From Dimorphilus gyrociliatus (lineage: Eukaryota > Annelida > Polychaeta > Dinophilidae): DNA of 64,000 bases. A program made the position numbers and the translations under genes. The notes beneath the pieces were generated by a model. It did no database searches and was not told where the DNA came from. It saw only the letters and a list, made by a program, of their open reading frames with translations. Location: positions 4,373,645 through 4,437,644 of the forward strand of contig CAJFCJ010000002.1 in assembly GCA_904063045.1 (NCBI GenBank), read 5' to 3'. Each line of letters begins with the position of its first letter. Position 1 is the stretch's first letter. Shown one piece after another: positions 51,041 through 62,148 of the stretch.

Positions 51041-53799
51041 TTATAATATAAAGCACGTTTTTGCCTTGTCTGATGCCTTTTTCCAATTTTTTAACGCCCT
51101 TTTACGTTTTTCATAATTTTCAAATACTTTTAGAGTCTCTTCACTATTCTTTTCAGTCGCAATATCTTTAGCTGTAAATCCATCCTTAAAAAGAAATTCC
51201 ATTATATATAAGAAAAATATATAATTGATATTAATAATTAGAGATATTAGTATTTTCTTTACTTTATTTGTAGCTGCATATGAATTTGATTGAGTTAAAA
51301 TTAAATGTGCTATTTCATCAAGATTCTTTCTAGCTGCCTCAAACAGTGGCGATTCTTTTTTCTATATATATATATATATATATATAAATTTAAAGTTTGT
51401 AGTAGCCATTAGAACTGTAATGGGGAAAATTGATTTACTGTACCTCATCAATTATATCTACAGGTGCTCCCGCTTTTAACAAAGCCTTACAAATTTCTGT
51501 TCGATCTCGTTCATCTTCTCTTATGCAGACTAAGTGAAAAACGCCGTAACCTTCCTGTAATAGGAGGTGTGTTTTGTTAAATTATTTAACAATTTTAAAT
51601 TGTTTCTAAAGCTTATACATCAGTTTTCTCTTGCAGATTAGCTTCTGTTTTTAAACATTCTTCAACCTCTGATAATTCTCCAAAAGCAATGGCGTCAAAA
51701 AGTGCTTCGTTCAACTTTTAATAAAATACGTTCATTATATTTAATTAATAGTTTATATAGAAAAGAACATTTTCTACCTTTTCTAGACCGTTTAATGGCG
51801 GAGATTCTGACGGTGTCTCTGATGGAGATTCTAAATCTGCAGACTGTAGAGGTTCACATTCAACTATTTCAGGTTCTTTAGAATTTTTGAATTTGTGTAA
51901 TAATCTTTGTACATCTCTATACTTTTTTACATCAGCCAAATAGTAAGCATCGTGATCATCCTATTAAGTAATTTTATAAAAATATATTAGATATCAATCT
52001 GTGTAATATAACTTAATCATTGATGTTTTAAACAGAGAGCTTGAATGGTATTATTATAATAATGACGAATAGCAACTAAATTTATTGTAAACACTATACA
52101 AATATATACTGTATATGTTGTTTGTTTGATTTAATGATTAGACTAAGAAAGGATCATTGTAGGTGAAATAATGTCAATCATAGGTGAAATCATCTGTAAA
52201 TAGTTCAATATTAAGTTATATAAACTTACAATGTCAATTAAAGACGGATCAGCTCCTGATTTGAGGAAGAATTCAACTAATTTTAGCATAATATTATCTT
52301 TCCTTAAACTTTCTAGCTTAATGGATAAGTTCAAAGGCGTGTCGTTTTCCTAGAAAGGAATTACCAGATTTAATTTAATAATGTCATTTATTTAGAATAT
52401 GTTGTATACTATTTTTCTATAGAAGCACAAGTATTGTGCAGTATTAATATTAAATATAAAAAAAAACTCAAGAAAAAAATAATTACTATATTTTGATTGT
52501 TAACGTCAGCTCCGTGTTCTATTAAAATCTGACATATTTTCAAAGGATCTGCGAATTTTATGCAATGAACAACAGCGTAGTGAAGGGGAGAGGAACCGTT
52601 CTTTGGGAAAGAATATTAATATATTACTACTTATATGCTTATGTATACATATACTTATATATACTGTATAAGTATAGATATATAAAATATCATTCATTTA
52701 TGCTAGATGTAGTTATACATATATATATTAGTATATATATCTTTCTCTCCCTGTTTCTCTGTACCTACTTTGTCTCGGGTGTCTAGAGCGAATTTTCTCC
52801 TCAAAATGTCATACAATCTTGCTTCGTTCTTGCCTATTATTTAATTGATGTCAATCGGAAATCATTATCAGAAAATGTTTGTGAATGAACAAAACTAATT
52901 ATTAAGCAGGTAAAAAAAAGACAAAAAGGTATACAAGGTAGATAAATGAAAAATTAACTCCTTGTTATAATTAAAACTATTAACCAGATCAGTATAACAA
53001 TTACAATGATATTTGTTTAAAAATATAAAGAATAAGGTGTAATTAGATGCCTTCCTCATACCTTTTTTAATGTGCTCTATTAGTAAATTCTGAAGAAATA
53101 ATGATTCTTTGAAAATATCAATAACACAAAAAACTGGCAAATGTTATATTACGCAATAATATTCGTCCCTATGTAACTTATTATCAATCTCCAATTCTTC
53201 GATTGTCTTTGATCCACATAAGACTTCTATTAGAGGAGGATAGTTAGCGTCTATAGCCTCATCGAAAGCCGATCGTAATTGCTTATTGAAATATATGTAA
53301 ATGTATGCAAATTTACTTCCCAATTAAATCGATTTTAAAATTTCATTAAACTTACATTGTTCCTAGACGACGAGTCCAATCCTAATTTGAGTAAGACAAC
53401 AGATACATCAATTACATGCTGCATAAATGAGTCACTTCTTATAGCTAGTTGTAAGGCGTTGTCCCTACGATCTTTCGTTGTCAAATTGATATTACATCCT
53501 TTGGACACGAGCAATTCAATGATAGAAGGTACATCATAGGTATCCCTTTGACAAACGTAATGAATAGGAGCAAAGCCTTAGCAGAAAAATAGAAAAAAAG
53601 CAAAAACAATATTAACTAGAAATTCAAAGTAACCTAAGAGAACGTAATTAATGCCAGAAAGAACTGTCGTTAATTTAAAAAAAAACTGTAACTTAAACTG
53701 TAAACCTTTCTGGTCGTAAAGATTTATTTTATCACAAGTAATAAAGTTGTCAATTTCCTCCAAGTTCCCAGCAGAACAAACTGATTCTATAGAACTCAT
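51041..53799 (-). CDS. Ankyrin-repeat protein, eleven exons
   Basis: Exons: 53799-53706, 53576-53356, 53281-53153, 52828-52769, 52600-52487, 52349-52230, 51960-51778, 51714-51619, 51554-51444, 51361-51263 and 51184-51041. The first junction is phase 1 and the other nine are phase 0; the total is 1371 bases, about 456 residues. Most exons end near one ankyrin unit: GFAPIHYVCQRD, GSSPLHYAVVHC with ILIEHGADVNNQN, TPLNLSIKLES with FFLKSGADPSLID, GYGVFHLVCIRE with ALLKAGAPVDIID, and SPLFEAARKN. A Ser/Pro-rich spacer (exon 7) divides the repeats into two blocks. The tail is basic and ends CFIL, which resembles a C-terminal CaaX prenylation box. A protein-binding scaffold role is expected; no enzyme domain is seen. 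Introns contain TA microsatellites. Confidence 0.82.
51365..51386. repeat. (TA)n microsatellite in an ankyrin-gene intron
   Basis: About eleven TA units immediately upstream (minus-strand sense) of the exon at 51361-51263, so the repeat forms part of that exon's splice-acceptor region in place of a normal pyrimidine tract. Confidence 0.85.
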
Positions 53800-54600
53800 C
53801 TACGACTATCCTAAAAAAGTTTCTTTTAAAATATCCTATTCTATGCCGAAATGAGTACTTATATATCTAACAATGTATATTGGCCTTATCTCGATATTAA
53901 ACAATCGATAATTTATATCAAGTTTTACAATTCACTTAGGATAATCGACAAAAACTAATCTCCATATTCCTGTCATAAACAAACCGTACCTGTACACTTA
54001 TAATATTGAAAAAAAAAGATTATATAGTCTTTGTAATTATGTAGTTAAATAGTTAAATACGGTGTAATTAGATTAGGACGATTTTCTTTTTCTCTCTTTT
54101 TTTTTCTTTTATCCATTCTCTTTTTAAAGATTTTACCAAATAAGAACAATTATCTTTTTTTATTATCGTGTCATCTTAGCCTATAGGTGGCGGTACTGGT
54201 TTAAGTTTAATGCGTTTGAGCTTATGAATTGAGACGCTACAGGAAGGAGGGAGGGGGTAATCGTTTCAGCTTGATAGAAAGAGGAGAAGGAGGCAGGGTA
54301 ATGGAAAATTAGAGTCGATAGATGTCACTGAAGAGAAAGAGCACGAAATGGTAAGCTCAATCATAGAAAACAACTAGCTCGCGTGTGCTGATTAATAAGA
54401 AAATAGCATTATCGTCATTAATCCACTGGCATTTCGTGAAACGAGCGAGAAATCGCGTTAAATGTAAAAACACGATTTTTATAACATATCCCCTTAATTT
54501 CCCATCATGCAACCTTTGTTATGTGCGTATACGTCAACATAATAAATATAGAAAGTACAGCAAAGCTACAACACTTGGCTAATTAAGGAGCTAAAGTGAT
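53800..54600. other. Intergenic DNA upstream of the ankyrin gene
   Basis: Contains a T-rich block near 54080-54130 and a purine-rich, G-containing block at 54240-54320. No exon is recognised. It probably includes the ankyrin gene promoter. Confidence 0.4.
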
Positions 54601-55740
54601 TATGACGGGAAAAAATAGACGTCTATATAAAACTATGCACTGCCTATTAGCGGGCGTCAATAGTAATGTAGACGGCGGCACTCAAGCTGAAAATTGATGA
54701 AAACTGATAGCGTCTATTGTACGTAACTAAGCTTATTTCGGCCTTTTACGCGTCAGATTAATGTCGCGCACTTTTTCGCTTTTTTCTATTCTATCTTCAA
54801 TGGGCGCGTACGCGTTTACACGTTTAACGGGAGACGTTCAGGAGCGTGCCTTCGAGAATTTGTATGGCTTTGACTTTTTTTTATAAAGTGAGCTTTACAC
54901 TGAATGAGCTATAACGTTTGAAGTATAGTTTAGATTGATTACAATGCTAAATGAAAATCAAATTACATGCACGTGTCGTTGATTGTACCCCTTCATTGTT
55001 CAACCCACTCGAATCTGTTGCCTTTCACATTTCTTAATTGAATTGTTGTTCACCCAAAATCCGACGCGGATCGTTTACTTACATGAGTAAGGACGTATCG
55101 AGGCAAGCGTCGAAGCGAGTAAAAAGATGCTGGAGTAGACAATTTAATTCCATCAACAAATGTTTCAAGTACACAGATGTGTAACGGTACGATAAAGCGC
55201 TCTTTATCGTGCAACAAGATCGTTATCGACTACGAGTCCATTCGTTCGAATTAGACGCTCTTAGAATTTACAGCCGTCTTGCAACGTATAAAAACAAATT
55301 ACCGCCATTTTACAAATCCGCCTATATAATATAGACGCCCTAAAACGCTAATTAACTCCAGCGTAGAAAAGAAAAAAATCGAACGACTACCTTGACACGC
55401 TGGCGTTCATTAAGTCGTCTGCAGATCGGCCAATGGCAACGCTTGCGGCGTCTAATGCAGTAGTCTTTTCTCTCCCTTTTACCGCAAGATTTTTTTCTCT
55501 CTAGAAAATTTTTTCTTCTCCACCACCAATTAGTAGAAGAGCGTCAACACGGTAACGGCTTTTTTTGTTGCTAACGCAATGGCGGGCGTCACGGAGCGTC
55601 GCTTTTGTATTCGACTCGTACGCCTCGACCATTAGATGATTGTGGCGACAGGTGACGACGGCAATTAGTCGTTAGACGCCGCTTTGAACGGCGTCCCTAG
55701 CGCTTTAGACGCTTAGTCGCCCGTATCCGTACATTACTGG
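54601..55740. promoter_or_regulatory. CpG-rich region dense in GACGC/GCGTC words, candidate cis-regulatory block
   Basis: About 1.1 kb that is visibly richer in G+C and CpG than the rest of the window. By hand I count about 13 GACGC or GCGTC words here (for example near 54711, 55264, 55333, 55448, 55566, 55577, 55676 and 55710), often as TAGACGC or GCGTCTA. There is no open frame of note. It lies 0.9-2 kb upstream of the eh1-motif exon, so it may be an enhancer or a CpG-island-like promoter flank of that gene. Function is inferred. Confidence 0.45.
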
Positions 55741-56553
55741 GCATAATTTTCCCTCAAGTAAAACTGTATTATGCTTTGGTGGAAAAAAGAGAAACTCTAC
55801 AAAGACAGTAGTAAAATGTCTTTTTTTGCTGGAGATCCAGTAAGAGATAATTAAAAGCGCTTTTCTCAAATGAGATTTCCCAAATAGCGCCTTTTTCCTT
55901 TTCTCTCATAATACTATTTGTACGTGTTGTCATTTATTAAATACCTAGTCTCCGTATGAGTTTCAGCTGTCATAATCCTCACATGTCTCAGCTTTTATTC
56001 GATAATCGCTGTAGTAAATATAAAATATAAACATTTTTCAAGTATAAATTACAAATACTATTTTTAGTCAACAGCTCATTATTCTTCACTCAAATTTCTT
56101 GTAAATTATTTACTAACATTAATTAACAATGAAATATCAGTTACTTTTATAATTATCAATGAAATAAAGTTAACAAATAAAAAACAGTTTTATTTTTTTT
56201 ATTTTCATAAATATATCTGTTAAAGCAAAAAAATAAAACTAAACAGTTTATAAATAGTTCATAACTTCAAAAGAAATTATTATGGTACTGGAAAAAATCG
56301 TGTAAGAAACCACCTATACAAAGGAAAATTAACCAATAAACAGAAAACCCTAGTCACATGACCTTCCCATTTGCGTCAAATACGATCAATTATCGCACGT
56401 CTGCACCTGTAATAGGCCTATACAGTCTCTTAATAAAGCCTACTATGTGTATGTAGTCGTTGTCCAGTCAACACATGGCGCCAACTATATATACAAAATT
56501 TTCCTTAATAGACATATAGAAGGCACGATTTACTCTCGCCAGTAAAATATTTC

Positions 56554-56600
56554 AGCCAATCACCGCCTTCTGGCATTCTCATTGGCTGCTATAATAGGCG
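56554..56600 (+). promoter_or_regulatory. Core promoter candidate with two CCAAT boxes
   Basis: CCAAT at 56556-56560 and its reverse complement ATTGG at 56581-56585 flank a C-rich stretch. A TATAATA element follows at about 56590, roughly 70 bases before the ATG at 56659. Spacing fits a TATA-type promoter for the eh1-motif gene. Confidence 0.5.
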
Positions 56601-56658
56601 GGTGTGGTCAACGATTTATTTTGCCAAGTTTTTGCACTTGACTATTTACACGGTGATC

Positions 56659-56896
56659 ATGCAGCAGTCAGACGTTGATGATAAAATGGACGAACGTGTA
56701 CCGCCCGTGCAGAAAAAAAGTTTTTCTATTTCCGATATTTTGGGTAAGGAAGACAATGAAAAGTGCGAAAAAAAAGATGAAGAAGCGAGAATAACAAGCC
56801 AGCCGTTGCATCCGGTTCTACATCCACTTTTATCGCGTTATCATTGGTATCCCTGGATTCAACCGTTGAGCTCTCCGGTTCTGAATCAGGAACGCC
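56659..56896 (+). CDS. First exon of a probable homeobox transcription factor (eh1 motif), incomplete
   Basis: The ATG at 56659 opens a 79-residue frame ending at a clean GTAAGT donor (56897), phase 1. Residues 22-28 read FSISDIL, a good eh1 motif (F-x-I-x-x-I-L), the Groucho/TLE corepressor-binding peptide near the N-terminus of NK, HLX, DBX and related ANTP-class homeodomain proteins. The flanking context (VQKKSFSISDILGKED) resembles HLX a little, but the identity is not settled. A His/Pro/Trp-rich segment (HPVLHPLLSRYHWYPW) follows. No homeodomain exon was found in the remaining 7.1 kb, so it must lie beyond the window or have been missed. Eh1 motifs also occur in T-box and forkhead proteins, so homeobox is a likely guess and not proven. 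Confidence 0.6.
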
Positions 56897-59800
56897 GTAA
56901 GTAATTCACTAAATACTTCACGACAGAAAGATTTTTTTATGTTTGCGCAATAACAATTACGAAAAACTTGATTTGAGTGCACTTCAATTTGTATTAAACT
57001 TTCACAGGATATTGCTAGTTTTTCCGTTTGTTTAACTTAACAAATAGAATATATTTCAAACACTTTTAAACTGATAAAATCCCTTTTTACTCGAGCATAA
57101 CAACACAAAATGAAAATGAAAATATTTATGGAAATAATCACCTTGTTAATTAAATAATAACTATTGTAGGCTCTTTAGAAAAAAAAGACTAGACGCAAAA
57201 CGAGAGAGAATCAACAACTATAAAACAATAGCAACATTAGTAACCAACAGTAAGAATGATAGTAATAATAACAGTTATAAAGAAAAACTATAATAGCAAT
57301 AACGATGAGAAACAATAGTAATAGAAAAACAGATTAGAAATAATTAACAAATCATTTTCACCTCTTTTCAATTGAAAACAAGTTCTTAAAATGCATCCTT
57401 AAGTATAGTCTGAAAGTTCTCTGTAAAGTATAAATGATACAGTAAATTTCTAATAGAAAACATTAAAAAAAAGATATTTGTCAAAGTACGTAGACATAAA
57501 TATATAACCAGAAACTCTAAAGAGAATTCGTTCTAATTAATCGTTTGCTATATGTGCGAGTTTTGAGATCAAAAAGCGGCTTGTTATAAATCGACGCTGG
57601 GCGTCTAATTTTTTTACTTTAAACGCTGAGTTTGTATAGACGGCCCCCGCCTGCAGCTAGAGCATTATAATATCCGATTACAGCTTGCTTCAGTTCAGCT
57701 CTTAAGGCCTATGTTGTCATTTATGTATTATCTACAATATATATACTGTATGCATATTAAGAAAAATTTAATTGTACTAGACAATTTTTATATATTTATG
57801 AAAATGAGTTGTTTACATCGTGACTCTCCCGAAATTTAATTCATTTCTTAATTAATTGAAAAGCTAATAAATATATTTTCTACTTAAAAAATATCAACCA
57901 GTTTTTAAAAATTCAACTTATTTTAAGGTGTAAATAAGATCATTAACAAGTAAATCGTACAGTTATTTACGAAAAGTAACTATAAAACAGAAGAAAGCGA
58001 TAATTAAACAAGAAAAGTGTCTTAAAATAAACTGAAAAAAAGCAATTAATATTTTTAGAAATGTATTAAGACTCCTTAATAAAGATTTTAAGCAATTTAA
58101 TGATATTTAGGTAAAGATGAAAGTGTAAAGAGATAATGAACTTAGGAAAAGTGAAAATAATTATAAAGAATAGAAAATGTTTTAATATAATCCTTTCTAT
58201 AATTTTAAAAGTGACCATTGATGGAAATAAAGTAAAGAGAAAGGCTCTCCTTTACACACGCATAGACAGTATATATAGATTACTATATATGAGATATACA
58301 TAATAATATTTATTAATAAAGTTATTTATACATATACAAATATAACTTTTTTAATACAATTTTTACTTATTCGCATTGAATAATTCTATAATAAAATAAT
58401 TGTATTGTAAGTACTGAAAGGAATAAGATAGTGTAGGAAAGGTATAAAAAATTTACTTTTTGTAAGCGTTTGTGTAAAGAGAGTAGGGGAATTGAGCGAG
58501 TAAAAATTTATTCTTACGTGAATAATTGCAACAAGAGATTTCTCGAGCGATTAGCTACACGAAAGTAGGATTTTTGGACGGTTACATTGTTTGCACTACA
58601 ATTTAATTCAAGCTTTTGTGCTCTTTGAATTTAGTATACGACTCCCGCGCCAATTAGCTTTTTTTTTCTAATGGTCGATGAATAACGTTGTTTTTTTTAC
58701 TATTCCCCTATCGTTTTATCAAGATTTTCGACGCCGAATGCATTAATCATAAGGAATTTTTTTTTTTAAAAAAGAAATATTTTTTCTCACTCATACAAAA
58801 CGATAATTTGTGGAGATCAAATATCACTAGGCCTATTGTACGGCATTGAAATTTGATCAGTTTAAGGTGATTATAGACCTATTTGGAATTGAAAAGATGG
58901 CGTTTAAAAAGAAGTTGTGTTATAGCCAAATTAATATCACGCGTGATTAAGCGCGTAAATGCTCGTTTGGGCGTGTTGCGGTTGAATTGATGCGAAAATT
59001 GCGTTGTTGACGAGTGCATAGCTTGTTTGTTTACGTTGTTTGTGTATAATTAGAATCTTAAAGGAGAAAAGATCAGCATATTTTTCGGTTGAAAAAATTC
59101 ATACTGGAAAAAGTTTAAAAATAGAAATAAAGAATAGGCTTTTCCTTAATATTTAAATTAAAAGGAATAAAGTGTAATGTCAGAAGGAAATTTGAAATAC
59201 TGAAAAGAGAAAATTAAACGTTATTGAGGAACTTAAGAATAAATTACACAGAGTTTTGTAAGATTAGATTCTGAAAAATTTTCATTAAAACTCTTATTTC
59301 TATGATTTTTAGCCAAATACTACTTGTTACCTGTTTCAGGTAAATGATTAATATATTGCCAACTTATAAAGCAATTTTCTTTATATCAAAGTCGCCTCGT
59401 AAATTGATAAAGGAAAACATGGAAATGCAATCAATTTCCTTATAAGCTCACCGGAAATGAACTGAAGCAGCTTACCATAAATGTAAAATAATTTTTCATG
59501 TAACCTCTACGGGTATATGAAATGCTCTGAAAATCATAGATTCGAAAATGTAACACATGCAAACGGCAATAGTCACGAAGGAGGTTTTTCAAATAATCGA
59601 CGACCGTCGAAAAATGTATAGAAATATTGACCTTTTGACCCAAGCATTAATGCGTTCCAGTGTCGCCTTACACGGTTGACGAATGAGTGAGAATAGACGG
59701 AATTTATATAGATGTCTTTATCAGACAAGATATAAGTTGTCGACATTCCGAAAAGAGATTACCTGTACTACTTACCAAGCGAACATATAAGTAGGTTAAT

Positions 59801-62109
59801 GGTCGCTTTTGAAAAGAAGATGGTATCTTTAAGCAACTGGTAGACCTTCTAAGCTCATGGTCATTTCCTTTCGTTTTTTTTATTAGCGTAGATTATTATT
59901 TTGTCTATTCATAAAGAATAGATGTTTTCTTCTTACTCTTTCGATAATAACGCCTTTTAAAGTTGACACAAGCTAAAAGATTTAAAATGACGTCACTTCT
60001 CACGACATTTTACATAAATAGACCTAGTCATGTGATAGCTTTATTACAATGACTACTGTAAATAAGAAGGAGAGAGATGAAAAAGGGGAAAGAAGGAGAG
60101 CAAAAACTAGAGTCTGAAAGCGTTTAACTAAGTCTTTCATAATGATCAGTTTTTCTGTAAAGTGATACATAAATTCACTTTTTGCCTAGACAAAAATAAG
60201 AAACAAAATACTTGGTCACGAATTTCTCAATGTAGTCACTTAGTCAGCGACGTGCGATGTCTATTAATTCCCTTAAATTCGACGCTTGTTCGATCTTATC
60301 GCTGTAATCATTATACGTTCGCGTCTCTTTGTTGTCGTCTGCATACGAATTTCCCCTTGCTAATTCCTTATAGAAAAGGTCATGTATACATTTTGTTTTC
60401 TAATTCTCTCTTTGTATAATCTCATTTTATTCACGACTGATTAAATAGATATGATTATATAAATTCGCAAATTTCTCCTTTGTATTAGGGATGTTTTGGT
60501 TCTGAAAGAGAGGGGGGGGGCGAAAAGTGTTATGTAATTAAGTTGGAGTTATCGTGCTCAGCTTTTACAACGCCCTTGAGATGCGCAGAGTCATTTAACG
60601 GACATTTCATTAATGAGCATTTATACGCTGAAATGTAAGGAAATATTTTAAGATGATTACACATTATATTCATTGCTACGGATACTTTTATACAATTTCA
60701 ACATGTTAATTTGGCAAATATAAGAGAAAAGAGAATAGGGTGTTTAGACGGGTGTATTGGGAGAAGAGTGGAAAGAAAACCACTTAAAAACTCTTTTAAA
60801 GAAGTAAAAAAGAAAGAAAGAAAAAAAAGATAAAGGGGAAAAAATCCGCTAGAATAACGAGTCATGTTCACAATGAATACATTTGGACACAATTGAATCC
60901 AAAGATATTTAAAAATGTTATTGAAATAAGTAGAGGAAAGGTTTTTGTTTCATTAAAAATTATATTTAACATTAATGGTTTGTAATAATGAGCATAAAAG
61001 ACGAGTATAGAATAACAAAAAATAATATTATGCCTATTTGGAATTATTCTAAGCACATTATTAAGAAAGGAGATAGTCATATTATGTAACAATTGACGTG
61101 TTAGCGAGGCGCAAGCAATCAGCGTGAAGACTGAACATTTTCAAGAGCAAATGAGCAAAACGATTACATAACATGTACATTGTTGACATCATAATATGCA
61201 CGAAGACTATTAGCACTCAGCCTTAAGTTTAGCCTCCTTTACGTTCTTATTTACGCTTTAGGGAAATGAATGGGAAGATGCATTGTTCTTAATCCATTTA
61301 ATATAATGAACAAAGTTTTGAATAGAGTGCAAATACAGACCGTCTCTGAAAGCAAACAAAGAGGCAACCGATTATATTTGTTATTTAACGCCGGCATTTT
61401 CACAATGCCCACGGGATGCATTAATAACGTCGACGCCCTCGTCAATCCTCTCAAAGAAAACTTATCTTCTATAAATATATAAGAAATCTAGCCACCTCTC
61501 GTGTACAGAAAGAGACTAAAAGGAATAAAGTAAATTTTTTAATTTTCTATAGCTTTAATCATCTTTTGATAATTTTCTAAGCTTCGTACGTGCAGTAGTA
61601 CATTAAAATGGTTCAAATTACTAGAAATTTCCATTAATTCCATCTCTCCTGAAATCAAAGCCCACCTTGAACACGGAAAAAATACTTTGTACGACCCACT
61701 AATCACTACAAATTGCCCGCCAAAAGATAAGCATCTCTTGTTGTTGACATGTGAATAGCCCTCGGAAATTACCAGTAAATTTGTTGAAAAATTAGATTAA
61801 TGGACAGGTTGACCTCATTTTTCTCCTCATTGAAATTAACATCTTTATTCTAAAGATGTTCTTAAACTCTCTTATCAGTCTTTTTAAATGACCCAATAAC
61901 CTTGATAAAATAATATAATTTCCAAGGTGTTCTCAATAGAAACATTTCCGTCATGCAACCCTTTTATATATTCTATGTGTGTTGCATGAAAACTATGCTT
62001 CGATTCAAAGGCCTTATTCCAATTTCTGTAGAAACGCCTTTATCTCTAAACGCTTCTTAACAGAAGCTTTATATTTGTTTGTACAGACAGTCTTCAACAC
62101 ATACATACG

Positions 62110-62148
<39 letters not shown>

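Noticed and set aside
53357-53539. Plus-strand frame of 60 codons
   Set aside because: It is the antisense shadow of ankyrin exon 2 on the minus strand.
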